This document shows positions 50,859 through 59,594 of a stretch of 64,000 nucleotides of DNA, piece after piece. The translations under genes and the position numbers were made by a program. The notes beneath the pieces were generated by a model that did no database searches, was not told where the DNA came from, and saw nothing but the letters and a program-made list of their open reading frames with translations. This DNA is from Desulfococcaceae bacterium HSG9 (GTDB taxonomy: Bacteria > Desulfobacterota > Desulfobacteria > Desulfobacterales > JAUCGF01): positions 1 to 64,000 of the forward strand of contig JAUCGF010000089.1 in the NCBI GenBank assembly GCA_030378005.1. The letters are read 5' to 3'. Every line of letters begins with the position of its first letter. The stretch's first letter is position 1.

Positions 50859-51371
50859 TTAGTTAAAAATCGTATTAATATCGGTAACGATTAAAAATCC
50901 CTCATCCCATTCATAAGCGCCTCTGACGAATTCCCGATTAGGAATCCATGGAGCCTCCACAGGTGCGCATTTAATCGGAAGTGTTGATAGACGGATGCTG
51001 CGATGCACTTTGATAATTGAACGCATGGCTCCTACGCTGCCGGCCGGTTGCCCCGATTCAAGCCCGATTTGAAGTTGTGCAGCACTGCGTATAAGCATAA
51101 ATCGTGGGTCTTTGCGGGAAGATTTTATTTCTAATCCTAAACAGGCTTCTAAGGAGATGACAGGCAGTGTTTGCTCCCGCCACCAACCAAGGCCTTCGGT
51201 GTAGGAAGGTGCGAAAGGTACCGGACATATATTGATTTCTTGAATAATGTCTTCCACCTGCCTTATGCTAAAAAGAAAATAGATCTGATTATTTCCGACG
51301 GTGGGCGTCATTGCCGGAAAAATCAGCACTTTACGCTCTCCGACATTTGAGGATATATTTCCTGACATCAT
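50859..51371 (-). CDS. CheW-like coupling protein
   Basis: A 170-aa single-domain CheW-like protein. VLIFPAMTPTVGNNQIYFLFSIRQVEDIIQE gives the first strands, GLGWWREQTLPVISLEACLGLE the central conserved region where CheW proteins normally read GxxxxRGxxxPVxDL, and GFLIVTDINTIFN the C-terminal strand. The usual Arg-Gly of CheW is replaced (WWREQ), so contact with the receptor may differ. It lies 258 bp downstream of the long CheW-repeat gene and 32 bp before the 51-aa gene. Such divergent CheW proteins are typical of Tfp-type systems that hold several coupling proteins. Confidence 0.7.
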   Translation of the reverse strand: MMSGNISSNVGERKVLIFPAMTPTVGNNQIYFLFSIRQVEDIIQEINICPVPFAPSYTEGLGWWREQTLPVISLEACLGLEIKSSRKDPRFMLIRSAAQLQIGLESGQPAGSVGAMRSIIKVHRSIRLSTLPIKCAPVEAPWIPNREFVRGAYEWDEGFLIVTDINTIFN

Positions 51372-51629
51372 AATGTCCTGTTCTATTACCGTTCGGCATG
51401 GATACTCAGCACTCTGCTGACTGCCTTAAATTGCATTTTGAAATTTAAAGGTTCGCAATCATTGATACGCAATAATCGTGCGGAACGATATTCTAATGGT
51501 TGTATTAAGGAAACGGGGAATCAATAACTTCTCTACCTGTAATTTGATTGTGAATTCTTAATCGTAATCATTTCGATTCGGATTAAAAGCAAGAAAAACC
51601 GGTAAATTATTTAGTCATCGTTCTAACTT

Positions 51630-54600
51630 TCAGTTTCCCTTGAAATCTTTGACACCTTTAAGGATGCACTCTTCAAAAACGTTGGCCAGTTTATTCCCCA
51701 CTTTTTTCTGAGCCATTTTTTTTTGGACCATCCGTGTGACAACTTTTTCCAATTTGATATCGAATTTTTCATTTCCAATGATATTTTTAAGTGAATGGTC
51801 CAATGTTTGTAAAAAAATTTCCTGTTCAGATTTTTGGCGTGAACTTAAATCCTCATTCGGAGGACGGTGACGGTTTGTTTGAGCTTTATTATCCGTCTTC
51901 TGTTTTTCTACAAATCTGTCATCTTTACGTGGTTCTGACGGTACTTCCGTTGATAATTCTACAAATCTGTCATCTTTACGTGGTTCTGATGGTACTTCCG
52001 TTGATAATTCTACAAATCTGTCATCTTTACGTGGTTCTGCCGGTACTTCTGTTGATAATTCTACAAATCTGTCATCTTCATGTGGTTCTGCCGGTACTTC
52101 CGTTGATAATTCTACAAATCTGTCATCTTTACGTGGCTCTGTCGGTGTCTCCGTTAGTAATCCCTCTTTAACAGCGCTTTTTTGTGCAGGCCTGACAACA
52201 ATCTCCTTGTCAACAGTCTCGGCACTGTCTGTATCTTTGCCTTTGGAAGTAACCGGTTCAACGATCTCATCAATAGTGTCAGATGTATCCTCATCGGTCG
52301 GTGCATGATAGAGAGCAATTGCGCTAAAAAGGTCTTCAGCTGCCGATACTTTCTTTTTTACCAATTTACGATTCGGAAGAAGATTATCGTCGATATTTTT
52401 TTTATCCGCAAGGCCACTCTTTTTTAACGCTTTAAAATCTTTGGGGAAATCAATATCAGCATCAAAATCAAAGTCTCTGATAAGAGAAATCATTCGATTC
52501 ATACCGTCATCTGTTTGGTATTGATCTTCAGTACTCACTTCAATATCCGGCATGGTTTCGGCGATGACGGTTTCTTCTTCTGATTCCGTCTCAGGAAATA
52601 ATTCAACATCAGCGCCCTTAATGTCGAAATCATCAATTCCTGTTATATCGTTTATTTGAGAGGAGACAATCTCATCTTCATCTTCGATGATGCCGTTCTG
52701 ATGTTCCAAGTCATCAGAAATGATAATATTATCGCTGTCTGCGATTTCATTGACATCATCGACATCATCTTTGGCGGTAATGGTAGCGATCAAATCATCA
52801 AGATCGGCGGTGTCATCAACACTGACAGTAGTTTCGACTGTATCATCTTCGATGGTGTCGTTCTGATGCTCCAAGTCAATGGCATCATCTTTAGCGGCGG
52901 CGACAATGATGAAATCATCAAGATCGGCAGTGTCATCAATATCAGCAACGGCAGCGATCAAATCATCAAGATCGGCGGTGTCATCAATGCTGGCAGTGGT
53001 TTCGACTGTATCATCTTCGATGGCGCTGTCCTGATGCTCTAAGTCATCGGAAATGATAATATCATCGTTGTCTGTGATTTCATTGACATCGGCAACGGCA
53101 GCGATTAAATCATCAAGATCGGCGGTGTCATCAATGCTGGCAGTGGTTTCGACTGTATCATCTTCCGCATCGGCAATGGTATCAATGGCATCATCTTTGG
53201 CGGCAACGGTAACAACCAAATCATCAGTATCAGCGGTGTCATCAATATCGGCAGTGGTTTCAATGGTATCATCTTTGGCGATGGCGGCAATGATTAAATC
53301 ATCAAGATCGGCGGTGTCATCAACAGTTTCAATTTCGTCATCTTCGGCATCGATGATAATTATATCGTCGATATCGGCAGCCTCCTCAATCTCAGATATA
53401 TTTTCAACCGCGTCTTCTTCATCGTCGAATTCACCGATAGTGATTATATCGTCAATATCAGGAGCGGTTTCAATGGCGGCGTCCCCTATATCGTCGATAT
53501 CGGCAGCCTCCTCAATCTCAGATATATTTTCAACCGCGCCTTCTTCATCGTCGAATTCACCGATAGTGATTATATCGTCAATATCAGGAGCGGTTTCAAT
53601 GGCGGCGTCCCCTATATCGTCTATATCGTCGATATCGGCAGCCTCCTCAATCTCAGATATATTTTCAACCGCGCCTTCTTCAGCGTCGAATTCACCGATA
53701 GTGATTATATCGTCAATATCAGGAGCGGTTTCAAGGGCGGCGTCCCCTATATCGTCTATATCGTCGATATCGGCAGCCTCCTCAATCTCAGATATATTTT
53801 CAACCGCGCCTTCTTCAGCGTCGAATTCACCGATAGTGATTATATCGTCAATATCAGGAGCGGTTTCAATGGCGGCGTCCCCTACATCGTCGATACCGGA
53901 GGTCTCCTCAATCTCAGATATATTTTCAACCGCGCCTTCTTCAGCGTCGAATTCACCGATAGTGATTATATCGTCGGTGTCAAAAGCATCCGCAATATCA
54001 TGAGCGGTTTCAATGGCGGCGTCTCCTATATCGTCGATACCGGCAGCCTCTTCAATCTCAGATATATTTTCAACCGCACCTTCTTCATCGTCGAATTCAC
54101 CGATAGTGATTATATTGTCAATATCAGGAGCGGTTTCAATGGCGGCGTCCCCTATATCGTCAATACCGGCAGCCTCCTCAATCTCAGATATATTTTCAAC
54201 CGCGTCTTCTTCATCGTCGAATTCACCGATAGCGATTATATCCGCAATATCATGAGCGGTTTCAATGGCGGCGTCTCCTATATCGTCGATATCGGCAGCC
54301 TCCTCAATCTCAGATATATTTTCAACCGCGTCTTCTTCATCGTCGAATTCACCGATAGTGATTATATTGTCAATATCAGGAGCGGTTTCAATGGCGGCGT
54401 CCCCTATATCGTCAATACCGGCAGCCTCCTCAATCTCAGATATATTTTCAACCGCGCCTTCTTCATCGTCGAATTCACCGATAGCGATTATATCGTCAAT
54501 ATCATGAGCGGTTTCAATGGCGGCGTCCCCTACATCGTCGATACCGGCGGTCTCCTCAATCTCAGATATATTTTCAACCGCGTCTTCTTCATCGTCGAAT

Positions 54601-55349
54601 TCACCGATAGCGATTATATCGTCGGTGTCAAAAGCATCCTCAATATCATGAGCGGTTTCAATGGCGATATCCTCAGATTCAACTTTATCGCTGATGATGA
54701 TATCATCAAAATCAACAGCATCCGTAATGACAGGATCAACGTTAATATCCACGACCGTACCACTTACCAAATCGTCACTTGCGAATTCAGTTCTATCTGT
54801 GCTATCATCAACCAGTTCTGTTTCGAGTGTAGTAGTGTTAACACTATTTGGCACATCGACCCGGTCTGCTCCGAAATCAACCTCTGACATCAATTCCGGT
54901 TTGATTTGTGAATCGGCGTACTCCAATTCAGACACAGTCTCTTCGATAGCCCGCGGATTTAAGATCAGCGTCAGAGCCCCCCGAATGCTTAAAACATAAG
55001 GAAAACAGGCTTGTGATCTTTTTTTAAAAATTGATGGCATAGGTGTTAGTTGATCAGGTGTAACATGAGCGGGGCCGTCAATCAAATCAACTTTAAAAGT
55101 GATAAAATGATCGTCACTTCCTACACGAATCAAACGCGTTTCGTATGTATGCTGCTCCGGATTTTTTTCGCCAAGTATGACAGACAAATTATAGAAAGTC
55201 GTTTCCTTACCATCAATGATTTGCAACGATCGGTAATCACTTTGGGGTATCTCCGTCAAAAGGGGGTTAATTTGATGAATACCACTGACGCATGGCATAT
55301 CCAAACCAAATTGACGTTTTCCGACTTTAAAAAGCAACAGTTCTTGCAT
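51630..55349 (-). CDS. CheW-domain protein with a very long acidic repeat region
   Basis: A 1239-aa protein. Residues 1-150 are a CheW-like domain (LLLFKVGKRQFGLDMPCVSG, ... FPYVLSIRGALTLILNP). From about 235 to 655 come ten units of about 42 residues of the form IGEFDDEEGAVENISEIEE...DIGDAAIETAPDIDDIIT, almost entirely Asp/Glu/Ile/Ala. Further irregular acidic repeats follow to about 900. Five 17-residue units (DDRFVELSTEVPAEPRK) lie at about 1063-1148, and the last 75 residues (LDHSLKNIIGNEKFDIKLEK...) form a conserved-looking helical end. The repeat region should be disordered and extremely negative. It lies between the hybrid CheA and a second CheW-like gene, so it may be a scaffold that spaces or clusters signalling arrays. 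I know of no described protein with this design. Confidence 0.75.
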   Translation of the reverse strand: MQELLLFKVGKRQFGLDMPCVSGIHQINPLLTEIPQSDYRSLQIIDGKETTFYNLSVILGEKNPEQHTYETRLIRVGSDDHFITFKVDLIDGPAHVTPDQLTPMPSIFKKRSQACFPYVLSIRGALTLILNPRAIEETVSELEYADSQIKPELMSEVDFGADRVDVPNSVNTTTLETELVDDSTDRTEFASDDLVSGTVVDINVDPVITDAVDFDDIIISDKVESEDIAIETAHDIEDAFDTDDIIAIGEFDDEEDAVENISEIEETAGIDDVGDAAIETAHDIDDIIAIGEFDDEEGAVENISEIEEAAGIDDIGDAAIETAPDIDNIITIGEFDDEEDAVENISEIEEAADIDDIGDAAIETAHDIADIIAIGEFDDEEDAVENISEIEEAAGIDDIGDAAIETAPDIDNIITIGEFDDEEGAVENISEIEEAAGIDDIGDAAIETAHDIADAFDTDDIITIGEFDAEEGAVENISEIEETSGIDDVGDAAIETAPDIDDIITIGEFDAEEGAVENISEIEEAADIDDIDDIGDAALETAPDIDDIITIGEFDAEEGAVENISEIEEAADIDDIDDIGDAAIETAPDIDDIITIGEFDDEEGAVENISEIEEAADIDDIGDAAIETAPDIDDIITIGEFDDEEDAVENISEIEEAADIDDIIIIDAEDDEIETVDDTADLDDLIIAAIAKDDTIETTADIDDTADTDDLVVTVAAKDDAIDTIADAEDDTVETTASIDDTADLDDLIAAVADVNEITDNDDIIISDDLEHQDSAIEDDTVETTASIDDTADLDDLIAAVADIDDTADLDDFIIVAAAKDDAIDLEHQNDTIEDDTVETTVSVDDTADLDDLIATITAKDDVDDVNEIADSDNIIISDDLEHQNGIIEDEDEIVSSQINDITGIDDFDIKGADVELFPETESEEETVIAETMPDIEVSTEDQYQTDDGMNRMISLIRDFDFDADIDFPKDFKALKKSGLADKKNIDDNLLPNRKLVKKKVSAAEDLFSAIALYHAPTDEDTSDTIDEIVEPVTSKGKDTDSAETVDKEIVVRPAQKSAVKEGLLTETPTEPRKDDRFVELSTEVPAEPHEDDRFVELSTEVPAEPRKDDRFVELSTEVPSEPRKDDRFVELSTEVPSEPRKDDRFVEKQKTDNKAQTNRHRPPNEDLSSRQKSEQEIFLQTLDHSLKNIIGNEKFDIKLEKVVTRMVQKKMAQKKVGNKLANVFEECILKGVKDFKGN
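51907..52161. repeat. 51-bp tandem repeat, five copies, coding
   Basis: Five exact-length 51-bp units encode 17-residue RFVELSTEVPxEPxxDD-like repeats near the C-terminus of the CheW-repeat protein. The units differ by only one to three bases each, so the array is recent or kept uniform by recombination. Confidence 0.9.
53390..54650. repeat. 126-bp tandem repeat array, ten copies, coding
   Basis: The landmark GTCGAATTCACCGATAG occurs ten times, spaced 126, 135, 135, 126, 144, 126, 126, 126 and 126 bp. The longer steps are in-frame additions of 9 or 18 bp. Each unit encodes 42 acidic residues. DNA identity between units is very high, and the opposite strand is also open across the array as a by-product of the repeat. 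Confidence 0.92.
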
Positions 55350-55446
55350 TTGCGGTCCTTTTTGAGGTTTTAAGTTACAAGTTATCAGCCTACATCAGTG
55401 TATCATACCGATAGTTTTGAATTATACACCTTGAAACTTAAAACGT

Positions 55447-58431
55447 TTAACTTGTAACTTCAGTGATCAAATTAATAAAGTCATCATCATTGTAAGGCTT
55501 GACGATAAACCCTTTGACGCCTAACGCCGTTGCTTTTTCACGGTGCTTGGCAGTAGTTCTGGAAGTAAGCATGACAACGGGAATATCTCCATATCCGGGT
55601 TGCGCTTTTAGCGCATTGATAAATTCATATCCGTTCATACGCGGCATTTCGATATCCAGAACAATTAAATCCGGATGCAGATCACGCAATTTTTCTAACG
55701 CATCAATACCATCTTTAGCGGTTTGTACACTCCATCCCTGGTCTTCCATTAATCGACTGACGACCTGACGGATGCTCACCGAATCATCCACAATCATTAT
55801 TTCAAGCGATTTGGCAGAGGGTTGGTTTAAGAACGAAAAATCAGAAGGAACAGTTTCCGCTACAACGGGGTCTGTACCAAGTAGCCCATCAATATTCAAA
55901 ATAGGTACGACACTACCATCTCCCATGATGGTAACGCCGGAAATCCCTTTCACATAGCGCAGATGTGATCCGGTGCTTTTAATCACTATTTCTCTTTGGC
56001 CGATCAGGTGATCAATCACCAAAACATTTCGTTGGCCGGTGCTGTTGATAATCAAAACTAACGGTTCATCTTTTGGAGACGCCATTTTTTTATCATGTTC
56101 CGGAATGTTTAATATAGAGGCCATGTAATAAAAAGGCAGCACTTCATCACCGATACGCACGGCGGGTTGAGGATGAGTTACAATATTATCCGGTTTAATG
56201 CGCATAATTTCGCTGATATCGTTCAAAGGAAGTGCCAATATGCGTCCTTTGACTGAAAATAAAAGCGCGCGCACCGCGGCCAACGTTAGTGGTATTCTGA
56301 TAATAAATTCAGTTCCGCGGCCCTGTTCGGAAGCAATACGGATAACGCCTTTAAGCTCACGTATATTTTCGCGAACAACATCCATGCCGACACCACGCCC
56401 CGATATTGTGCTGATTTCACGGCATGTACTGAATCCAGACTGAAATATAAATTTATTCAGTTCCTCGTCATCCATCAGATCGACATTCTCAGTGAGTTTT
56501 TTTTCCATAGCCACTTCTCTGATCACCGGGTAATTTAAACCGGCACCATCGTCTTGAACACGGATAGCCACCTGATTGCCCTCTCGTGAGGCCGTCAATT
56601 TGATCACAGCGATTTCCGGCTTTGCCTGCGTTTTTCTGATTTCGGCTGATTCAATACCATGATCAACGGCATTGCGAAGCAGGTGCATCAGCGGATCAAT
56701 GATTTTTTCCCAAATTTGGCGGTCAAGTTCGATATCTTCACCTTCGATTATGAGACGCACCTTTTTATTTAATTCACCGGCCATTTCCCGGATAGTGCGC
56801 CGCAGTCGATTACTGATAACAGCCATCGGCGTCATCCGTATCCGCATTGTTTTATCCTGAAGTTCGGAGAGCAGCACTCGTTGTCTGTTAATATTGCCTT
56901 CAAAATCACTATGTGCGGTGGTCAGTTGCGCGTAAATCGCTCCTACATCAACGGTGGATTCGTTTAATGTCCGAATTATAAGATTCAATTGGGAATAGCG
57001 ATCCAGTTCCAGTGTGTCAAATTCTTCAAATTCAGACAGTGATTCCGGGGTTCCGGCCTGACCGGGCATAGTTCCTGTTGTAGAGCCAGGCATCATACCA
57101 AATGTCCCCAGATTTTCAAGCGCCTTCACCTCATAGCCAATTTCCATATCGCGGGCGATGTTGCGAAGCCGCTCACGGGCAAGTTCCAATTCGTAGAGCG
57201 CCTCTTTGAAAAGTTCCATTTTTTGATCAAAACCACTACCGGCGATTATCAATTCCCCCACCAAGTTGACCAGTTCGTCAACCCGCAACGTTTCAATTCG
57301 CAAAGTTTTTCCAGATCCGCTGAACACACTCACAGATGTTTTCGTATCATGTGCATCGGGCAAGAAATCGGATTTTTTGGAAAAATCCGATTTCTTAGGG
57401 ACGCTTGGTTCTGAAGTGAAAAAACTAGCAAGCTCTTTTTTTAATTGATTCGCTTTCTTAGAATGGGTTACGGAAGGATCATCCACTGACATTGTCAGAA
57501 GGTCGGCGGATTCTGACAAAACAGCAACCATTTGCGGCGTGATTGTTTGTGTTGCGGAATACATCCAGTCAAGTAGATCTTCTATATGATGAGCCCAACT
57601 GGCGCAATCCTGAAAACCGATACTCGCTGCGGCACCCTTGAGGGTGTGAACATATCTACGAATTTCACGGATATTTTCATGTTGCGCCGGCGATATATCC
57701 ATCGGGGCGTCCACTTCAGAATCAAGAGTATTTAGCGCATGCCCCAAGTTGTCCAAAAGCTCTTCCGCTTCACCATAAAATGTGGCCAGAAATTCAGGGG
57801 AAATCACCGCTTGCGTCGGTTTCGGAGGCTCTATATCCGGCGCGATGAATAATCCTTCCATCTTATCTTCAGCTTCATCGTCTGGAATTTCAGCAAACTT
57901 ATCGGCTGCATGTGTCTTATTTCCGACGATGGCTTCCGACGATGGCATCGTTATTTCATCATCCGAATCTTGTTCACCGCCTTCTTTTTCAGGGACAGAT
58001 TCCAAGAGTGCCTTAAATGTAAGATCATTTTCATCGGATACCAAGCCGCGTACCCTGCGCACGGTCAAAGCTGTTTCTCTGAACAATTCCCGTGCGTTCA
58101 CACCTTCTGCAAGCATATCCCGGCAATAGGTTTCAAAATGTTTTAGCGTAGCGTGAAAAACCTGAAAAACGTTTTCATCGAATGTCAGTTTACCTGCAAT
58201 GATTTCTTCCAGCGTTTCCTCCATTTCAAAAGCGATGCAACTGAGTCCGGTGATGCCGAGCATAGCAGCCGCGCCTTTGATCGTATGAACCAAGCGGTGA
58301 ACCTCTTCTAAGAGATCGTTCTGATGAGGATTTGTTTTGAGTGAGTTAACACCTTTGAAAAGGGTGGGCAGATAAGTGTTCACTTCTTCGACAAAACCAC
58401 TGATAACTGCACGGGGATAGGCTGGGGGCAT
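55447..58431 (-). CDS. Hybrid CheA-type histidine kinase with two HPt domains and a receiver
   Basis: A 994-aa cytosolic chemosensory kinase. HPt domain 1 has VHTIKGAAAM (H49) and HPt domain 2 VHTLKGAAAS (H262). The dimerisation/P3 region follows (LRVDELVNLVGELIIAGSG), then the ATPase domain with HLLRNAVDHGIE (about 580-592), DDGAGLN and GRGVGMDVV, a CheW-like P5 domain (about 700-850), and a C-terminal receiver with LIVLDIEMPRMNGYEF (phospho-Asp about 925). The CheA-receiver fusion and two HPt domains are typical of Tfp/Pix-type systems controlling type IV pili, not flagella. It lies 66 bp after a CheW gene and 97 bp before the CheW-repeat gene. Confidence 0.93.
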   Translation of the reverse strand: MPPAYPRAVISGFVEEVNTYLPTLFKGVNSLKTNPHQNDLLEEVHRLVHTIKGAAAMLGITGLSCIAFEMEETLEEIIAGKLTFDENVFQVFHATLKHFETYCRDMLAEGVNARELFRETALTVRRVRGLVSDENDLTFKALLESVPEKEGGEQDSDDEITMPSSEAIVGNKTHAADKFAEIPDDEAEDKMEGLFIAPDIEPPKPTQAVISPEFLATFYGEAEELLDNLGHALNTLDSEVDAPMDISPAQHENIREIRRYVHTLKGAAASIGFQDCASWAHHIEDLLDWMYSATQTITPQMVAVLSESADLLTMSVDDPSVTHSKKANQLKKELASFFTSEPSVPKKSDFSKKSDFLPDAHDTKTSVSVFSGSGKTLRIETLRVDELVNLVGELIIAGSGFDQKMELFKEALYELELARERLRNIARDMEIGYEVKALENLGTFGMMPGSTTGTMPGQAGTPESLSEFEEFDTLELDRYSQLNLIIRTLNESTVDVGAIYAQLTTAHSDFEGNINRQRVLLSELQDKTMRIRMTPMAVISNRLRRTIREMAGELNKKVRLIIEGEDIELDRQIWEKIIDPLMHLLRNAVDHGIESAEIRKTQAKPEIAVIKLTASREGNQVAIRVQDDGAGLNYPVIREVAMEKKLTENVDLMDDEELNKFIFQSGFSTCREISTISGRGVGMDVVRENIRELKGVIRIASEQGRGTEFIIRIPLTLAAVRALLFSVKGRILALPLNDISEIMRIKPDNIVTHPQPAVRIGDEVLPFYYMASILNIPEHDKKMASPKDEPLVLIINSTGQRNVLVIDHLIGQREIVIKSTGSHLRYVKGISGVTIMGDGSVVPILNIDGLLGTDPVVAETVPSDFSFLNQPSAKSLEIMIVDDSVSIRQVVSRLMEDQGWSVQTAKDGIDALEKLRDLHPDLIVLDIEMPRMNGYEFINALKAQPGYGDIPVVMLTSRTTAKHREKATALGVKGFIVKPYNDDDFINLITEVTS

Positions 58432-58497
58432 TATTTTTCCTTAAATCATTCATTATATCTACGATGTTTCCAAAACCTCGTAGCGCTACCGGTTTTC

Positions 58498-59148
58498 CTA
58501 TTCGGTTTGAAACGCATTCATGCGGGGTGACATTAACAATCCGTCAATATCCAGAATATTGATTAATTTTTCACGGTTAGAAATGACACCCGTGATAAAA
58601 GACACCATACGGGACATTTGCGAGGTCTCATCCGTATTTTCAGAATTTTCAGACTGATACGGGCTTGCCTGAATGATCGCACCAAGCTGGTTTAATGATA
58701 AAATACCTGTGATCCGATCTACAAGCAAACCGACTTTCATATTTTGATGACAGGCGATAATAAAACGGCGGCCGCTTTGTATCGGAAGTACGGGCATTCC
58801 AAAAAATCCCTTTAAATCAATCATTGAAACAATTTCTCCACGAATGTTACTTACCCCGTAAATCCAGGGGGGTAAATTGGGAAGCGGTGTGATCGCTGGC
58901 TGGCGTCCGATTTCCAGCGCATTGGCTAGCGGAAGACACAGTACAATATTATTCAGAAAAAATTCAATGTACTGCCGTGTTCCTGGTTTATTCAACGCGG
59001 GAGATGGCTTTATTTTAACGGTTTCAGGAGCCTCGGCGTCTGCTGATTGCTCTGTTTCCTGATCAATCGTTGCAATCAATTCGTCCAAAGACGGCATTTT
59101 CGGTGTATTTGATTTCATATCGTCAAGAGGTAATCCCTGTTGCACCAT
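58498..59148 (-). CDS. CheW coupling protein
   Basis: A 216-aa protein. About 65 disordered acidic residues precede a good CheW domain: YIEFFLNNIVLCLPLANALEI, PPWIYGVSNIRGEIVSMIDL (the conserved GxxNxRGxxxxxxDL), RFIIACHQNMKVGLLVDRI, and a C-terminal NILDIDGLL. A Ser/Glu/Asn-rich insertion (SENSENTDETSQ) lies near the end. It follows the single-receiver gene by 3 bp and precedes the hybrid kinase, a PixH-PixI-PixL-like order. Role: links the receptor to the CheA kinase. Confidence 0.9.
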   Translation of the reverse strand: MVQQGLPLDDMKSNTPKMPSLDELIATIDQETEQSADAEAPETVKIKPSPALNKPGTRQYIEFFLNNIVLCLPLANALEIGRQPAITPLPNLPPWIYGVSNIRGEIVSMIDLKGFFGMPVLPIQSGRRFIIACHQNMKVGLLVDRITGILSLNQLGAIIQASPYQSENSENTDETSQMSRMVSFITGVISNREKLINILDIDGLLMSPRMNAFQTE

Positions 59149-59151
59149 GGT

Positions 59152-59526
59152 TTAAGACCTTTCCGCTAATAATTTTACGGCGACAGATAGCAATTCCTGG
59201 CTGTCAAACGGTTTCGTCATATAAGCATCGGCTCCTTGTTTCATTCCCCAATACTTATCACTTTCCTGTGACTTGCTGGTTAGCAGAATGATCTTAATCT
59301 CTTTCAGCACCGCATCTTTTTTCATCTTCCGGCACACCTGAAATCCATTATATTTGGGCATGATCACATCAAGCACGGCCAGTTCCGGTCGCTCGGAAGA
59401 TGCTTTTTCCAGTGCTTCCTGGCCATCTTTAGCGGTAATAACATCATAATTGTCTAAAAATGGCTGCGTCATCACGTTCAATTGGGTGGGGCTGTCATCC
59501 GCTACAAGCACTTTGATTTTATGCAT
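59152..59526 (-). CDS. Single-domain response regulator (PilG/PixH-like)
   Basis: A 124-aa CheY-like receiver. The start is ATG 59526 because AAAGGAG lies 8 nt upstream (an in-frame ATG 24 nt earlier would include that site in the protein). VLVADDSPTQL gives the acidic pocket, LAVLDVIMPKYNGFQV the phospho-Asp, IILLTSKSQ the switch Thr, and YMTKPF the conserved Lys-Pro. There is no output domain, so it should act by protein contact, as PilG/PilH or PixH do on pilus motors. It lies 68 bp after the REC-PATAN-REC gene. Confidence 0.92.
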   Translation of the reverse strand: MHKIKVLVADDSPTQLNVMTQPFLDNYDVITAKDGQEALEKASSERPELAVLDVIMPKYNGFQVCRKMKKDAVLKEIKIILLTSKSQESDKYWGMKQGADAYMTKPFDSQELLSVAVKLLAERS

Positions 59527-59594
59527 CGTTACATCTCCTTTAATCAGCATTGTATCAGGGCTTTCTAAAAAATAATTTACGCTGAATGTAAACG

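Noticed and set aside
53053-54887. Two long + strand frames (316 and 295 codons) with Ser/Ile-rich repeats
   Set aside because: They are antisense to the 126-bp repeat array. The repeat unit simply lacks stops on that strand, and the minus-strand frame has the CheW domain and operon context.
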